Source: Thunnus maccoyii (Eukaryota; Chordata; Actinopteri; Scombriformes; Scombridae). Taken from it: 64,000 nt of DNA. Each line of letters begins with the position of its first letter. The stretch's first letter is position 1. The notes beneath the pieces are model-generated. The model saw nothing but the letters and a program-made list of their open reading frames with translations. It was not told the origin of the DNA and searched no databases. A program made the translations under genes and the position numbers. The stretch lies in the NCBI RefSeq assembly GCF_910596095.1, contig NC_056547.1, positions 27,097,647 through 27,161,646 of the forward strand, written 5' to 3'. Positions 42,420 through 55,084 of this stretch are shown piece after piece.

Positions 42420-45400
42420 AAAAATCATTTAAAATGTTGCCAGTCATGATTTATTTTGAGTTCTATGGGTAAAGAGTTCCACATGTTGATCTCCCAAACA
42501 GAAAAAGCCATCTGTCCAAGTGAGGATTTACAAGGCCACCTTACAATTCCCAGTGGACGCATCTCATGTTTCTAAGCCAGCAGCCCTGAGAGGTACCACC
42601 AGGTCACTGAGCACTTTAGGAGCCTATTTAGGCATTTTTAGATGAGTTTAAGGTTAGCAAATTTAATGAAATGATCAAAACTTAACATATTTAATTTCTT
42701 AGGAACATGGCAGTGATGTGATCTTATTGGTTTCCCATCCAGAATTTAATTGCTTGATTATAAATCATCAACACAGACTTGATTGTTGTAGATGCTGCTT
42801 CTGACCAAGAAGTAACACAATAACTTAAATGTGAAAATTTCATGGAGTGCATAAAAATATTTGCAGTATGATATGGTAAACAGTCTCCAATGAGTCTAAA
42901 TGTGTGTAAGTTTGCTTTTGCAACCTTGCTCATCATTTTAACCTGCTTCTCAAATTTTAGGTGGGAATCTGACATCAGGCTGAGATTTTTTACTCCTGAA
43001 ATGTGTTCAGTACATTATACATTAATCTTTAGTATTAACTCATGAACTGCTGATGAGGGCCGAGCCCTGGAATAAAAGCAAACTGCCACAGTTTTCTTAT
43101 TGTTGAGTGTGAGACATGAGTTTTCAAACCATGCTGCAATGCACTGTAAATGCTGTGATAACTGGGAATAACTGAGATCGACAAAACACTTTTATTACAT
43201 AGATAGATGACTTTATCGTCTGTTTACATCTGGAAACCTGCTCAAAGTCATGGTTCTAGTAAGTAATTTATTTATAGACTGAAGAGAAGTGGGTCAAGGA
43301 TAGAACCATGTGGGATCCCTGTTTTACTCTTTAAAAATGATGATCTCTCATTATTAATAATGACACACTTCACAGTTAGAAAGGTAGGATTTGACCCATT
43401 GTAGAGTTTTATCAGCAAAATTAAATTTGGAAAGTTTATAAATGAGGCTATCATGGTTCAATGTGTCAAATGCCTTTTTAAGATCCAGAAAAATTGCCCC
43501 AATCACTTCACCTTCATCAAATGAGAATTTAAGCTGCTCTATAAAAAAGCAATTAGCAGTCTCTGTGGAATAATTAGGACGGAAGCCAAACTGTAATGGA
43601 TGGAGATAATTGTTTGATTCCAGGTGCTCCATTAACTGATGTGCTACAATTTTTTTTCCAAAACCTTTGGAAACACAGGTAGGATACTAATTGACCTATA
43701 GCTACAAGCCTGATCAACTGCTTCTGATTTAAAAATTGGTAGCACTCTTGCTTGCTTCCATCCACCGGGGAAACTCCCACTGGTAATGGAGAGGTTGGTG
43801 ATATGAGAGAGAGGTACTACCAAAGTATTTCTGTGTTGTCTTAAAAATGCAGCATATAGGTGAAAAGGATCTTTTGAGTGACTAATGGCAAGTTTATCAA
43901 TTACTGCAAGGACTTCTGCCTGATTTGTTTGTTGTAGTGTAAACATAGGAAAGCATTCACTTTTAGAACTAGGTATATCAACATTTAGAATTTTAAAATT
44001 ATTGGCAAATTCTTCAACAGAAGAAACAAAATAACTGCTGAATTCATGAGTAATTTGTTTTTTGTCAGAGACCAACTGATTCCCAATTTTAAGTTCACAT
44101 ATTGCTGTAGGTGCACCATATGGCTTTATCATGCTATTTTTTTGTTTCCACATGACAGAACAATTTCCTCTTGCTTCTGTGATTACTGAGATATAATATT
44201 TAGCTTTTGCATTTCTCAATTCTTTACAAACATGATTTCTCAGATGTTTATACAATTCCATATCAGTGTTAGAGTGGCTTCTTACTGCAGTTTGAAGTGC
44301 CAGATGGCTTTGTTTCATAAGTTTTCAAATTGACTCATTTACCCATGTGTGGGGTTTTTTCCTATTTGAGTTCTTATGCTTTTTTAGAAAACTTGCCAAC
44401 AATCCCTTCAACAAGATTCATTAATTCATCAGAACAAATGTGTGTATCATCCTTATCCAGAACTTTGTTCCGGTGCATTTTATTTAATTCACTCTCCAGA
44501 ATTGGCAAACCACATTTTAGGATAGTCAGTGTGATACGATAAGATTTGGAATTGCTATAAATTGGTAGCCGCTTTTTTGTCAACTTCCTAGCTGTTAAGA
44601 CCATAATGTGATCAGACAAGGCAGCCACAAGGTTGTATGACTTAGGTTAATTATCCGTTCTTCCATGTTAAAAAAAATTAAATCAATTTGTGACCTTGTA
44701 GATTTTGTAATTCGGGTATCACCTTCTTTTTGACTACAGTCAAACCTGTCATTACCATTTTGAGCTTTTTTCCTCTTGCTTTTACCCAACCAATTAATTT
44801 TAAATTCACCAAAAAGTAATACTTCTGATTCATGGGAAATTGCTTTAAGTCATTTCTTCATAGAATACACTGTCACACACAGGAGGGTTGTACAAAACCA
44901 TGATCCTAAAGTGTGTTTGTGGAGATTAACAGACATTAAGACCGAGATATTCAAATTGCACATCATACCCCAACTCCATTTCTGTACACTTAATCAAGTT
45001 TCTTATATAGATTACAACTCCCCCTCCTGTACCAGTTTTTCTATCTTTCCTAAAGCATTTATATCAAGGGATGTCAATTACACTTACTTTGAATCCTACA
45101 ATGAAGCTAGGATTCACTGACGCACAAAAAGTGCAGACTGGATTCTATTAGCAGTGTTTTAATTTCATCATGTTTAAAGAATAGGCTATGACCACAAAAT
45201 ATGCCTTTAGGTTTAGCATTGCTGTCTCATATAACTTTTGCATGATTTACAGTCGGAAGAATTGTATGGGACCTTGAATTGAGTAGACCAAAGTTAGTCT
45301 CACCAGCACAGCCTCCACCATGCGCATCAGCACCGTTTGCAGGAGCAGGTTTCAGTCAGTAAGTTTCTGATCACTCTGTGTTTATATACCACTGCATGAC

Positions 45401-45930
45401 CATCAGTTAAAAATAGAATATTTAAAAGCTTGGTTTGAACAGGTGATCTAAGCTCAGTAGGGTCGAGCTGCAGGTATGTTGCAGGAATGCTTTGTCATGT
45501 GCGTGTGGTGGTGGAGATAGCATGAAGAATGCTTGCAGCTAGGGCTCGGGTGCCCTGGGGACTGGGGTGAATGCCATCTCTGTTAAAAAATGACGCACGC
45601 TCCCAGAAAAGAATAAAATGATCAGTTAAAACCAAGTAGTGTGTGGAGCATTTTGACTGTAGCCATGTGTGGAGACTGAGCAGCCTGCAAAAATGCCCTA
45701 CACCTCGATGGAGAGACGGAATCAGAGCAGAGATAAAAATGTTTTTGTGCAGTCCCTGCGCTTTAGTACTTCGGACTGTTGATTGGAGGTATTGGTTCCA
45801 ATGTGGATAATAATATTTCTGTCATGAGGATGTTTACTTAGAAGAGATGGGATCTGTTGAACCAAGTCCAAAACCTTGACACTGGGGAAGAAATACACTG
45901 CGGCTGTTTTTGTAGCTGAAATTCTATTTT
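42420..45930 (-). mobile_element. L2/CR1-like LINE, decayed, with esterase, endonuclease and reverse-transcriptase remnants
   Basis: The element reads right to left. Between about 45905 and 45510 it encodes an SGNH-esterase-like ORF1 remnant (HIGTNTSNQQSEVL; FFNRDGIHPSPQG). From about 45180 to 44560 lie endonuclease blocks (GTGGGVVIYIRN; SEVLLFGEFKINW; QIDLIF; SDH). From about 44320 to 43000 lies the reverse transcriptase (ILPVFPKVLEKKL; LQFGFRPNYSTETAN; GAIFLDLKKAFDTLNHD, with the first metal-binding Asp; KTGIPHGSILDPLLFSL). From about 42975 comes a C-terminal part (DSHLKFEKQVKMMSKVAK; LSYCVTSW) and INMWNSLPIELK. The reading frame is broken by many stops and frameshifts, so it is inactive. 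Esterase-bearing ORF1 proteins occur in the CR1 and L2 clades, which is why I place it there. The clade call is inference. Confidence 0.85.
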
Positions 45931-46915
45931 TTTCTTAAACAACCAAAGGCGATGTTGGTGTACAAGAAACCTCTAAAGAGCATCTAACCACATAGATATA
46001 ACACAGTAAACATGAAAAGAAGCTGCATCACAACACTGGACGTTTCCCTTTCCCCTCTCACATCTCTCCCCCTCACTAATGAGCCCATTAGCAATTACAC
46101 ATTCAAACAGGCTTCTATGGCAACACAGCATGAGTACACCATTTGGGGTGGAAAAATTTACACAGCATCCGCTGTGTGTATGCTGTTTTTGTACTTGTTT
46201 TCAAAAAATAATCTTTTGATATTGAATATTAAAACAGAAATATGTTACAGTTTTGCCATTTGAGATGTCAAATCTAAACTAATGAAATTAATCTTGTATA
46301 TGTACAGAATACTGAATCATTGGTATTTACAATATTAATTAATGATAGCAGAGAAGATATTCATTAAGTGTGCAAGTTATTCCTGCTCTGGCGTTTTTGA
46401 CCATTACCAATCAGGTCAAGGTGCGTTACCAGCAGCCTCTGCACTGGAGTAGGGCAGACTCTTATTTGCACGTAGTCCAGGAAAACCAAGACAGGTTGTA
46501 ATCAGATTTATGATCTGTTAGTGAAATTGTCTGTGAAATTGTCTGACACTTGAAATGACAAGTGTATATGGAGCCAAAAGGGTTCAGAATGCCTTCAAAG
46601 AACCAGTTTGTATTAAGTGTCACTTGAGCAGTAGCAAGTAGCCAAAAACCGTCCTGCAGTCACAGGGATAGGCGAGACAGGATGAATGGTACGAAAGGGG
46701 AAACTGGTGCATCCTTTCGTATAGACACTCCTCAAAGGCATTCATGATGTTGCACTGGGTTGCGCACACAAAAAGTGACAAAAGTAGTTGGGTGAGGAGT
46801 GAAATAAGAGAGCTTGAGTGAAGTTCAAACCCTGCTGACTTTTACATGCTGCATGTGTGAATTTTGGACCATTGGTTTCAGAAATTTTGAAAAATTGTCA
46901 GATGCAGTCCAACCC
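45931..46915. other. Intergenic DNA, nothing recognised
   Basis: No feature supported. An 83-codon frame at 46012 has no known domain. Confidence 0.5.
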
Positions 46916-46919
46916 ATTG

Positions 46920-47580
46920 TTCCTTGTCATTCCGTTTTTGATTTTCACCAACTCTCCAGGCACAGCTGAGGACTGGAGAGTGTCCAGTTTGGTGACCTCA
47001 GGATTGCATCTCTGCTTTATGCTGATGATGTAGTTCTCCTTGCTTCTTCAGTCTGTGACCTCCAATTTGACTGACAAAGTCTGATTCTTCCAGAAAATTA
47101 TGGATTTGCCCCACCAGGTAAGGAGGGTGAGTTGAGTGAGGTGAGCTCACCCAAGTTGAGGATAAGATGGAGCGTGAGAACGATAGGCAGATTGGTGCAG
47201 CGGTGACAGTAATGTGGAGGTTGTACTGAGCTGTTGCGGTGAAAAGGGAGCTAAGCATGAAGAAAAAGCCCTTGATTTAATGGTCAATTTATATTTCAAT
47301 CATCATCTATGATCATAGAATGAGATTGTGGATACAAGCAAATGAAATGTATTTCCTTCACAGGTTGTCTTGGCTCACCTTAGGGGCAGAGTGAGGAACT
47401 TGGAAATCTGGAAGGTGCTTGGCTAAGCAGTGCTCCTTCACTGGACTGGGAATGCCTAGGGAACTGCCAGGAGGAGCTGTAGGAAGTATCCTGGAAAATG
47501 TATCTGTGGGCTACTTTCCTTAGCTGATAGACCCTGACATACGTAAGCAGCAGAAAATGTACGAATGGATGAACAGAAAT
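46920..47580 (+). mobile_element. Second LINE reverse-transcriptase fragment
   Basis: The plus strand encodes SLLYADDVVLLAS, the YADD metal-binding motif of a reverse transcriptase, preceded by GVQFGDLRIA-like residues. It is followed by remnants such as IGAAVTVMWRLY and KRELSMKK. The end reads CGTAAGCAGCAGAAAATG, as in fish LINEs ending in AAGCGGAAGAAAATGGATGG. Many stops are present. It is a different family from the element at 42.4-45.9 kb. Confidence 0.78.
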
Positions 47581-49755
47581 GTACATTGTGTTGAATTTCC
47601 CATGTGGCCCATACTATTACAAGTTATTCCACTCTCCTCTTAATGGTTTTTACCCAGCCTTTATTTGTTTGTGTTGGCTTTTAGTTGGCGATTATACATT
47701 ATGTACTGAGAATACCACCGGGATTACTTGTGCATTGTTGATTAATGCACATCAGAAGACAGTGGGAGATCATATTGGGATAAATTTGATTAAAATCTAA
47801 CCTGTGTATATCTGAGATAAAACTCATGGCAAGTGTTTTGTTGTTACTAATATTGTATGTAACACCGGACACAGTGCAATACTGTGAGGAGCAAAACAAA
47901 TATTTATTTCTATGAAAATGTCCAAAATTATTACTGTAGTGTCCCACTGAGGAGCATCTTGCATTTGATTGTTTTTTTGCCAAAAAAATGAGTCATGCAG
48001 CACATTAAAATAGCATATGTCAAGAGTCATAAAATGATGTGAGTTAGTTGTAATTTACTGATGTGGGAGTTGTCAGGGGAGAGTTGGGCTGTTTCATCCT
48101 GATCCTACACTGATTGCAATGCCATAAGGGAAAATCAGTAAGTGGCTCTCCACAGCCTAATCAGGACCAAGCATGGGTTTTCGTACAACTCGGCTCAGTA
48201 GAGAGGTGCAGCCTAATGAATAAAGGAATTGTTTCAGCCCATTGAAATCTGTTGATTGCGCCAAAAACACCTCACAGCACAATTGAGTCTTGTGTGCTTG
48301 TGTTTTGTGACTCCGACATATCACCAGATGTATGAGTACGCTGTTGACTCATCTGTGCTACTTCTGGCTGCTTGGTTGGGGAAATAATGGAGATGATGAT
48401 GCTGTTGCTGAGAGTTGTGGTGAATGAGCTCAGGGGCCTAGGCAGTGACCTCAATGGACCATATTCACATGGTGGCCATTTTCCTCTGATGTCACACTCA
48501 GGGTGGGAAGCTGTCAAGTAAAGCCGGTGCGAGAATGGTGAGATGGTTGCTTGAACTTCTTTTTCTTTAATGGAAAATTGAACTGATAAGCGTTACACAG
48601 ACCCACAGTTATAGTTTTACTTTTATTGGGACCATAGTTGTAGTTTTCTCCGGCTGTTTAGCAGCTCCTCTGTCCAGACTGCTGCTAATGCAACACCACT
48701 GACACAGTGTTAGCTTAGCCTGTTAGCACTTGCTACTGGCAATGTTACTGAGGAAAATACATTATACATAATAATACATACATAATACATGAAACAGATC
48801 AAACAAATCTCTACAAAGCTGTGTGAAAGTTAACCAGGGATCATTTCTAAGAAATGGAACAAATCCAGCTGCATCAGATGCATCATCACAGACAGGCTGG
48901 AAATAGAACTGCTAATGTTAGCTAGCCTGATTCAGCCCCATTGTCCAGTATGTGACAAACCCGCTGTGGACTCTGCTGAAGAAACATTTTAAGACAAACT
49001 ACCAAATACATGACAAACATCCACCAACAGCTCATAACAGTTTACCGACAGTTAAGAACTACCGATAATCAGACAAACACTTTCCATACAGAACATCAGA
49101 ACTGAAAACGTATAAGCTTTGTAAAATTGGAATTTATGGCAGAGCTGTAGTATTGGATTACATGAGATAGCACAGGTGTACCTAATAAAATGCTCGGTGA
49201 GTGTATTAGCCAACATTAGCTTAGCCCCAGTTCATTCTTCATGTACTCTTCATCTTTCAACTTAACTCTTATTTTCTTTATGTTATATATGTTTTTAATG
49301 CTATAGCACTTTCAGATTCATTGCAAATGAAAAGCGCAGTACAAATTAAATTCATTATTATTATTATTTATTATTACTAACTCATTACTGTTACCTTACA
49401 GATGAGCCACAGAATTAAGCATCCGTTTCTTTGGAAACTATACTCAGCGACTCTGCAACTCAGCAACTTCGTAATATGGTCCCTTGTGATCGGTTCCTGG
49501 CATTTAGGCTGAATAAAATCTGTAATGTGAACATGGTGTAGTTTATGTAGTTGTGTGTAGATTGTGAAGGGTTGTTATCTCCTCAGAATCCCAGCATTGA
49601 AAATTGTCAGCAATGTGTCCTAAAAGGGCTATGCTGCTACCTCAATGAAAAGCCTGACACAGTCATGAAGGAGTACTTGGTAAGTTGCATCATAGAGTGT
49701 GAACCATAGCCTAACCAAACATTTTTGATGAGAATCATGACAACATAGATATTAC
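47581..49755. other. Intergenic DNA with one repeat end
   Basis: CAGGTGTACCTAATAAAATG at about 49170-49190, followed by CTCGGTGAGTGTA, is a common fish transposon end. The remaining DNA, including a TTAGCTTAGCCTGTTAGC stretch near 48710, is unassigned. Confidence 0.5.
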
Positions 49756-50400
49756 GGGTGTAGTGGTACACAAAATTCACTGTTTGGTATGTACCTCGGT
49801 TTTGGGGTCATGGTGCGGTACAATTGCGGTACAGCAGGGAAAAAAAGAAAGGTAGAAAATAACATTTTGGTCTTTTATTTTTTTTAAAAAAAAAAGCAAA
49901 TATCCAATGATGGCTCATTGGCCAAAACTATTTCTGAAACAGTGTAGTTGTGCTGCAGTGAAAAAGGAAAACAAGCTTTATGTTTCTTGCAGGGAGTCAG
50001 GACACGTGCTGACAGCTATTTATGATGATTTATGGTCTAACTGTATATAAAGTAGTTGAAACTAGCTCCACTGCCAGCAGCTACAACAGTAACATGGTGC
50101 TTACACACTGATGCCTCAGTATTAATAATCTAATGATGTCATATATAATAATATATATTTATGGAAAAATTTAAAGCCATGTTAAAAGTCCATGTAACTG
50201 AGAATTGCAACTGCCTTATTCGAGCTGGATTGGATGGTTACTTCCTTGTGTGTTTGCTGTATGTATTCCCTATCTGTTGTGTTTTATTTCTTCTTAAAAA
50301 GGTAACTGGCATGCTGTCTTGGTCAGGTCTCCCACAGAAAAGTACGACTGCATGTACCGAACCGTAATGGTTCGGGGCGAATACATGTACAGTTACACCC
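49756..50400. mobile_element. Non-autonomous DNA transposon (GGGTGTAGTGGTACA ends)
   Basis: The left end GGGTGTAGTGGTACACAAAA, with GTTTGGTATGTACCTCGG, faces a right end that reverse-complements to GGGTGTAACTGTACATGTAT, with CGAACCATTACGG. The 645-bp unit has a poly-A-rich middle and no transposase. The ends resemble a hAT-like MITE that is common in acanthomorphs. Target duplications are not clear. Confidence 0.7.
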
Positions 50401-50844
50401 TTAATAGATATGTACTGAACAGGACATTTTACAATGTGAAAATTAACTTGTGTTCTCTAGACAATCTATGTAATGGTATCACTTTTTCTAAATTAGCTGA
50501 AACATCATTGTGTAGCTTCTGTGCTCACACTTGCAAGGAGGTGTGCTCTACTTCACGATAAGTCCTGAATAACTGTAGGTGTGCTGAAATGTCAGCTTGT
50601 GAAATTAAGTCTGTGCTGCAAAACTGTCAAAGTGCTCCTGCCTGCTTGCAAATTTGTATTTTTGTTTGCTGCGTACAGCTCAAACATGTCTTTAGAATTT
50701 CTGCACTCCTATTTCTTACTGGTATGTCAGCTTGGCACTTTTTAAGGCAAGGTCGAGTAATACCTGTTATTACTTGTGACCATTGTATTTGAGGGTTGTG
50801 CTTAGTTGATTTGGCCACTGCTTGACAATGCAAGTCAAAATCTT
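50400..50844. other. Intergenic DNA, nothing recognised
   Basis: Short open frames only. Confidence 0.45.
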
Positions 50845-51160
50845 CCATGTTCTAGACAGAGATAAAACAATAAGTTTATTCATTGGATTAGTTGATCGAC
50901 CAAAGCAATTGGCAACTATTTTGATAATACTGTTTATAAGCAAATAAGCCAAACATTACTTGTTTACAGATTTTCAAACATGAACATTTGCTTCTTTTCT
51001 GTTTTTATAATCAGATCATAATCAATTTATAATAAATTCAACATCTTAAGGTTTTCGACTGTTGTCTCCAAATATTGTTTTGTCCAAATGTCTCAGTGAG
51101 CTTTGGGAATTTCTTATGATCCTGGTGCAAGAGGAGAAATGGAGGAAATGGTCTAGGGAA
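50845..51160 (+). repeat. Dispersed repeat (GATTAGTTGATCGACC family)
   Basis: ATTGGATTAGTTGATCGACC, then TTGGCAACTATTTTGATAAT and GCCAAACATTACTTG, match the common fish 'GATTAATCGATTAG' repeat. A related segment follows at 51540-52110. Confidence 0.65.
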
Positions 51161-51204
51161 TCTATGTAATTTGACATGATGGAGCAGAGCCAACAGATCC
51201 CCTG

Positions 51205-51416
51205 ACTATGTTGGCGTCATAATACAGAAGGTGGAGAAGGTGAACGATCTTAGAGATGTGGCAAATGGGTATGCAGTCCAGCTTGGCCTGATCTACAGCC
51301 TAAACTTGAGTTACCCCAAGGATCTGACATACACATTTGAATTTCTTGTTGATGGAGTTGGATGGCAACAGGCTTTCCACAAAGGTGCACGTCCTCAAAA
51401 ACAGACTACATGAATA
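51205..51416 (+). pseudogene. Frameshifted C-terminal fragment of a multicopy fish gene
   Basis: The plus strand encodes NDLRDVANGYAVQLGLIYSL then NLSYPKDLTYTFEF. A frameshift is followed by ELDGNRLSTKVHVLKNRLHE and a stop. I recognise the DVANACALLLGLIYALNLSYP type of segment as the C-terminal part of a large family of predicted fish proteins, often labelled sterile-alpha-motif-like. Its function is unknown to me, and no upstream exons are visible. It is flanked by dispersed repeats, so it probably arrived with or as a mobile sequence. Confidence 0.6.
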
Positions 51417-51539
51417 ATCTCACTTGCAATCGATGAGACTTGGGTTAGGTTCAGTGAACCGTTGTTAACTGAATCTCTTTAGACTCAGATTCATTGGACC
51501 AAAAAAGCAATTTCAACAGTTGTGACATTTGTTTCCAGT

Positions 51540-52110
51540 TTCTCAGTTTTGAGCATTTGGTGATGTTAAGTTACAACAAACTGAATATCTTCGGATTATG
51601 GACTGCTTTCTAGACAAAAGAAGATGTCTTAAGACAGAATATTGATGGATTTTTATGATATTTGTCATCCCTCAACAAACACATCCAAATATTTGCTGAT
51701 TGTGATTTGTTAGCGCTTGTTGCTGCCTGGTCTCATATCACTGCAAACAGAGCATTTTGGCCTGCTGTCTTGACAAAAAAGATATCAGAAGACAGAATAG
51801 TGTTTCTCATTCGTTAGCATTTGCTGATATTTCTGTTATGTGACTGCAAACTGAGCATTTTTACATTTTGGACTGCTGGCTAAACAAAAGGTCTCTAAAC
51901 ACAGAATATCGATTTGTTTTTTAAAGGATTGTTGTCATCCATCAACCAAAAGTGCCAAACATTTGCTGTAATTTGTTCCTTATTGCAGTTGCCTGTTTTC
52001 ATATCACTGTAAACTCAGCGCATGTGCATTTTGGACTGCTGGCTCGGCAGAAAAAAGAACTCTCTAGTTTTTCAGTTATGAACACTGGCTGATGGTTGAA
52101 TGCACAAAAA
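51540..52110 (+). repeat. Degenerate four-copy repeat
   Basis: The phrase TTGGACTGCTGGCT, followed by ACAAAA and often AGACAGAATAT, recurs near 51600, 51760, 51870 and 52030. Between copies runs CATTTGCTG and CATATCACTGYAAAC. The spacing is irregular (about 105-165 bp). It derives from the same family as 50845-51160. Confidence 0.65.
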
Positions 52111-52595
52111 TGGCTATTTGATCAAATTGGGCTCTAGTAATTCTTGACTTTTTAAAGAATAAACACTTCAGGTAATGCACTAGAGTATTTAAAAGGGCAA
52201 TTATTTGTTTTTATTTATTATATTGTATATATTGTATATTGTTTTTATTATGTATTTATTATTATATATTATTTATGTATTTCTTTGTATATTTTTATTT
52301 ATTTTAAATATTAAGTGACATTAATGCCATTAGTGCCAAATGGTACAAAATGGTAAATCTTTCTGCATTTGCTTCCTTGGTTTCATAATGTATTATGGCA
52401 AATATATTGATGTCATTTTTTTGAAGCATATTTCTCAACCTTTTCTGACCTGACACTGTTAAATAAAGTCAGGTGAGGTAAAATTACTTAAGTTATATTT
52501 ATTTCACTCACACACTTTGATGCCATTTAGACACCATTTAGTATTCAGTCATGTTTGATACAATCAACAAAATCCTACATTAATACAACTAAGCT

Positions 52596-52713
52596 GTGTT
52601 AGGTAAATTTAACATAATTGTGTTTAGTAAATCGAATGTAACTGTTTAGTAAATCAAACCTAAATGTCTTAAGTAAATTCAACATGAGTGTGTTAGGTTA
52701 ATTCCACGTAATT
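52596..52713 (+). repeat. About 23-bp minisatellite, five copies
   Basis: The unit approximates GTGTTAGGTAAATTTAACAT plus AATT, repeated with point changes. It sits within a longer known fish repeat that ends GTAAATGTAACATTTCATTT then CTTAGAGTGCAGG near 52862. Confidence 0.7.
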
Positions 52714-52867
52714 GAATGATGTAGCACTTAATCAATACTGTTTGGTGAGTATTTAGTAATGATCAATTCTCTATTTTTTTCCTCATTTATTCAACTTAGT
52801 TATGTGGCACCGGTTGACATAACTAAATTAAGTAAATGTAACATTTCATTTCTTAGAGTGCAGGGGG

Positions 52868-53045
52868 CATGCAGTGTCCCTGTGGCTTAAGGGTTAAGAC
52901 ACCAACCATGAACCCCAAGGTCTCTGGTTTGAGTCTCACTGTGGACCATCATTGCATGTCATTCCCCCTCTCTGCCCCATAATTTTTTGTCATCTCTTTA
53001 CTGTCATTTCTAATGAAGGCATAAAAATGCCCGAAAATAATGATA
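52868..53045 (+). mobile_element. tRNA-derived SINE, second family, plus strand
   Basis: The head GTCCCTGTGGCTTAAGGGTT carries an A-box-like motif and GGTTTGAGTCTC is the B box. CATGTCATTCCCCCTCTCTG, TACTGTCATTTCTAATGAAG and GCATAAAAATGCC then an A/T-rich tail follow. This is the same family as 32240-32415, better preserved. Confidence 0.78.
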
Positions 53046-55084
53046 ATAAATGATAAATAATGAAAAAAGTGGGCAGGATATAACAACCAAAGGCCACACT
53101 GTCAACAATGTTTATAGGGACCATATATTTCTTCTGTAGAAAGTAGTTATAGCAAAAACTGGTCACAATGAGGTCTGTGGGTTAATCCAGACCAACAGGG
53201 AATCTGTTTCTGTAAAGAGATATTGCTGTTTTTAGTGTAAATTTCAGTTCCTTGACCACTACAAACAAAATTCCATTCACCTTAATTATACTGCGGTGGA
53301 AGTGAAGTTTCAGAGACAGATATCTCAAAACCTGGGTAAATAAAATCAAAACTGTGCACATGCATGCATATTGTTGTTTTTTGTTTTGTTTGGTTTTTGG
53401 TTATTTGTGTGAACCAGTTCAATAAGTAACCGGAACCCTGTTCATACCAGAAAATGGCAAAGTGAAATTCAACCAGTCTTTACAAAATATATATTGCCAG
53501 AGGTTTGGTGACATAGTGACTGGCAGTTGACAAACTACTATAGCTTGCAAGCTATATGCTAGCTACCCCATCCTTGAACATGCTAGCACTAGCCAGTCAT
53601 AAGTAGCTCATTTTCAAGCTTGCTTTCTTGTCAGTTAGCAAGCTAGAAAGCTTTATTGCTACTATTTGTACTCATAACGGTCTGCAAACAATGCCTCCTT
53701 TGTAGAGATGTTTATACACTGGGAGAGGAGAGTTATATAAAGTGGATGGTGCAAAAAAGCTAAGAAGCTATGAGCCCCCACTGTTTTGAACTCTCCAGTT
53801 CTCCATTTTTTTTAAATGTCAGCGCAGTCAAGATGGTTTGCTGTTGGTCAACAGTGCAAATTTGGGTGTCAAAATTCAGTTGTTGAACTCATATTTGTGC
53901 AGATTTAGCTCATTCCCATGAACCACTCCAATAATCGCAGTGATTCCATTGAAATTAACTGATTTTAACAGATTGCTACTGGTTTTTATTTCAGTTTGAC
54001 TGAATAATTTCAGTTTAATATTTTACATAATCCAACCTTGATTTATGTGAGCCCCCTTTGAATATAACCTTATGGAGACAAAGACAAATTGAGCCTTCTT
54101 AAAATGTTATTTATATAGGCTAGTTATTTAATCATTGGTAACACTTTCCAATACACTTTCCAAGGTACACACAATTTTGAGTAGTTACCAGGGAACAAAT
54201 GAGGAACAAATGAGGAACTAACTGCTAGTAAACCATTAGTTACTTTTCGTTCAGAGATTACAAGATAATAAAATGAAAAAGCCTTGTCAGCAAATGCAAC
54301 ATCATGAGAGCATCAAGGAAAATCCCAATCAGCTTCAAGACATTTAGTTTTGTTTTTTTGTTTCAAAAAAATCAGATTCAATTAAAATAAACTGGAAAAC
54401 AGCATTGTGTTATTGTGTTGTACCCTTGTATTGTTATTGTTTCCATGAAGATTACAGAGGCAGTGCAAACCATGTGGTATCATCTCATACAGCAGAAGAC
54501 AAGCTACAGTGTTTATTTAGTTTCATAAATGTTGCATGCACAGAGCTGTGAAATGAGCACACAGAACAGTAACTGTGCACACAGAGCTCTGAGCAGAAAG
54601 ATATCAGCATTTCTGTTTTACATGTGAAAATAGAGTCCAGTGAACAAAGGGCTGTAACATTCCTGAGCAAGGTCTCCTCTCGATTTCAAGCAGTTAATTT
54701 TTGAGACTTTGAGAGTCCTTCTTCCACTGACTGATCACAATTAGCATCCTTCCTTTTTGCCAGAAATTAAGAAAATGTTACTTGTACCAATTTTCAAAGA
54801 ACCCTGAGGAGGTTCTGACCACTAGTACTAAGCTAGGCCTGTGCAACAAATTGCCTTATAAAAAAAATAAAAATATTTACCTCAAAGACTGATGATGGGG
54901 CAAGAACATGATATCTTTCAGTTTTGTGCAGTTCTACATATTGACAATTGTGGCAGTAATGCACTGAAAAACATAGCAAAATAAGCCCATAAATGAGAAG
55001 AAGAATAACACAAGACAATGTAAATAATTCAGGTCTCAAAATGTGTAGATAAAAGCTTTGCAATAAATAGATAGAGATATACAT
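53046..55084. other. Intergenic DNA with one shared repeat fragment
   Basis: 53120-53340 shares phrases (TAGAAAGTAGTT..., GAGGTCTGTGG, GGCAGATATCTCA-like) with 58540-58770 in partly opposite orientation, so both are pieces of one dispersed family. No gene recognised. Confidence 0.5.
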
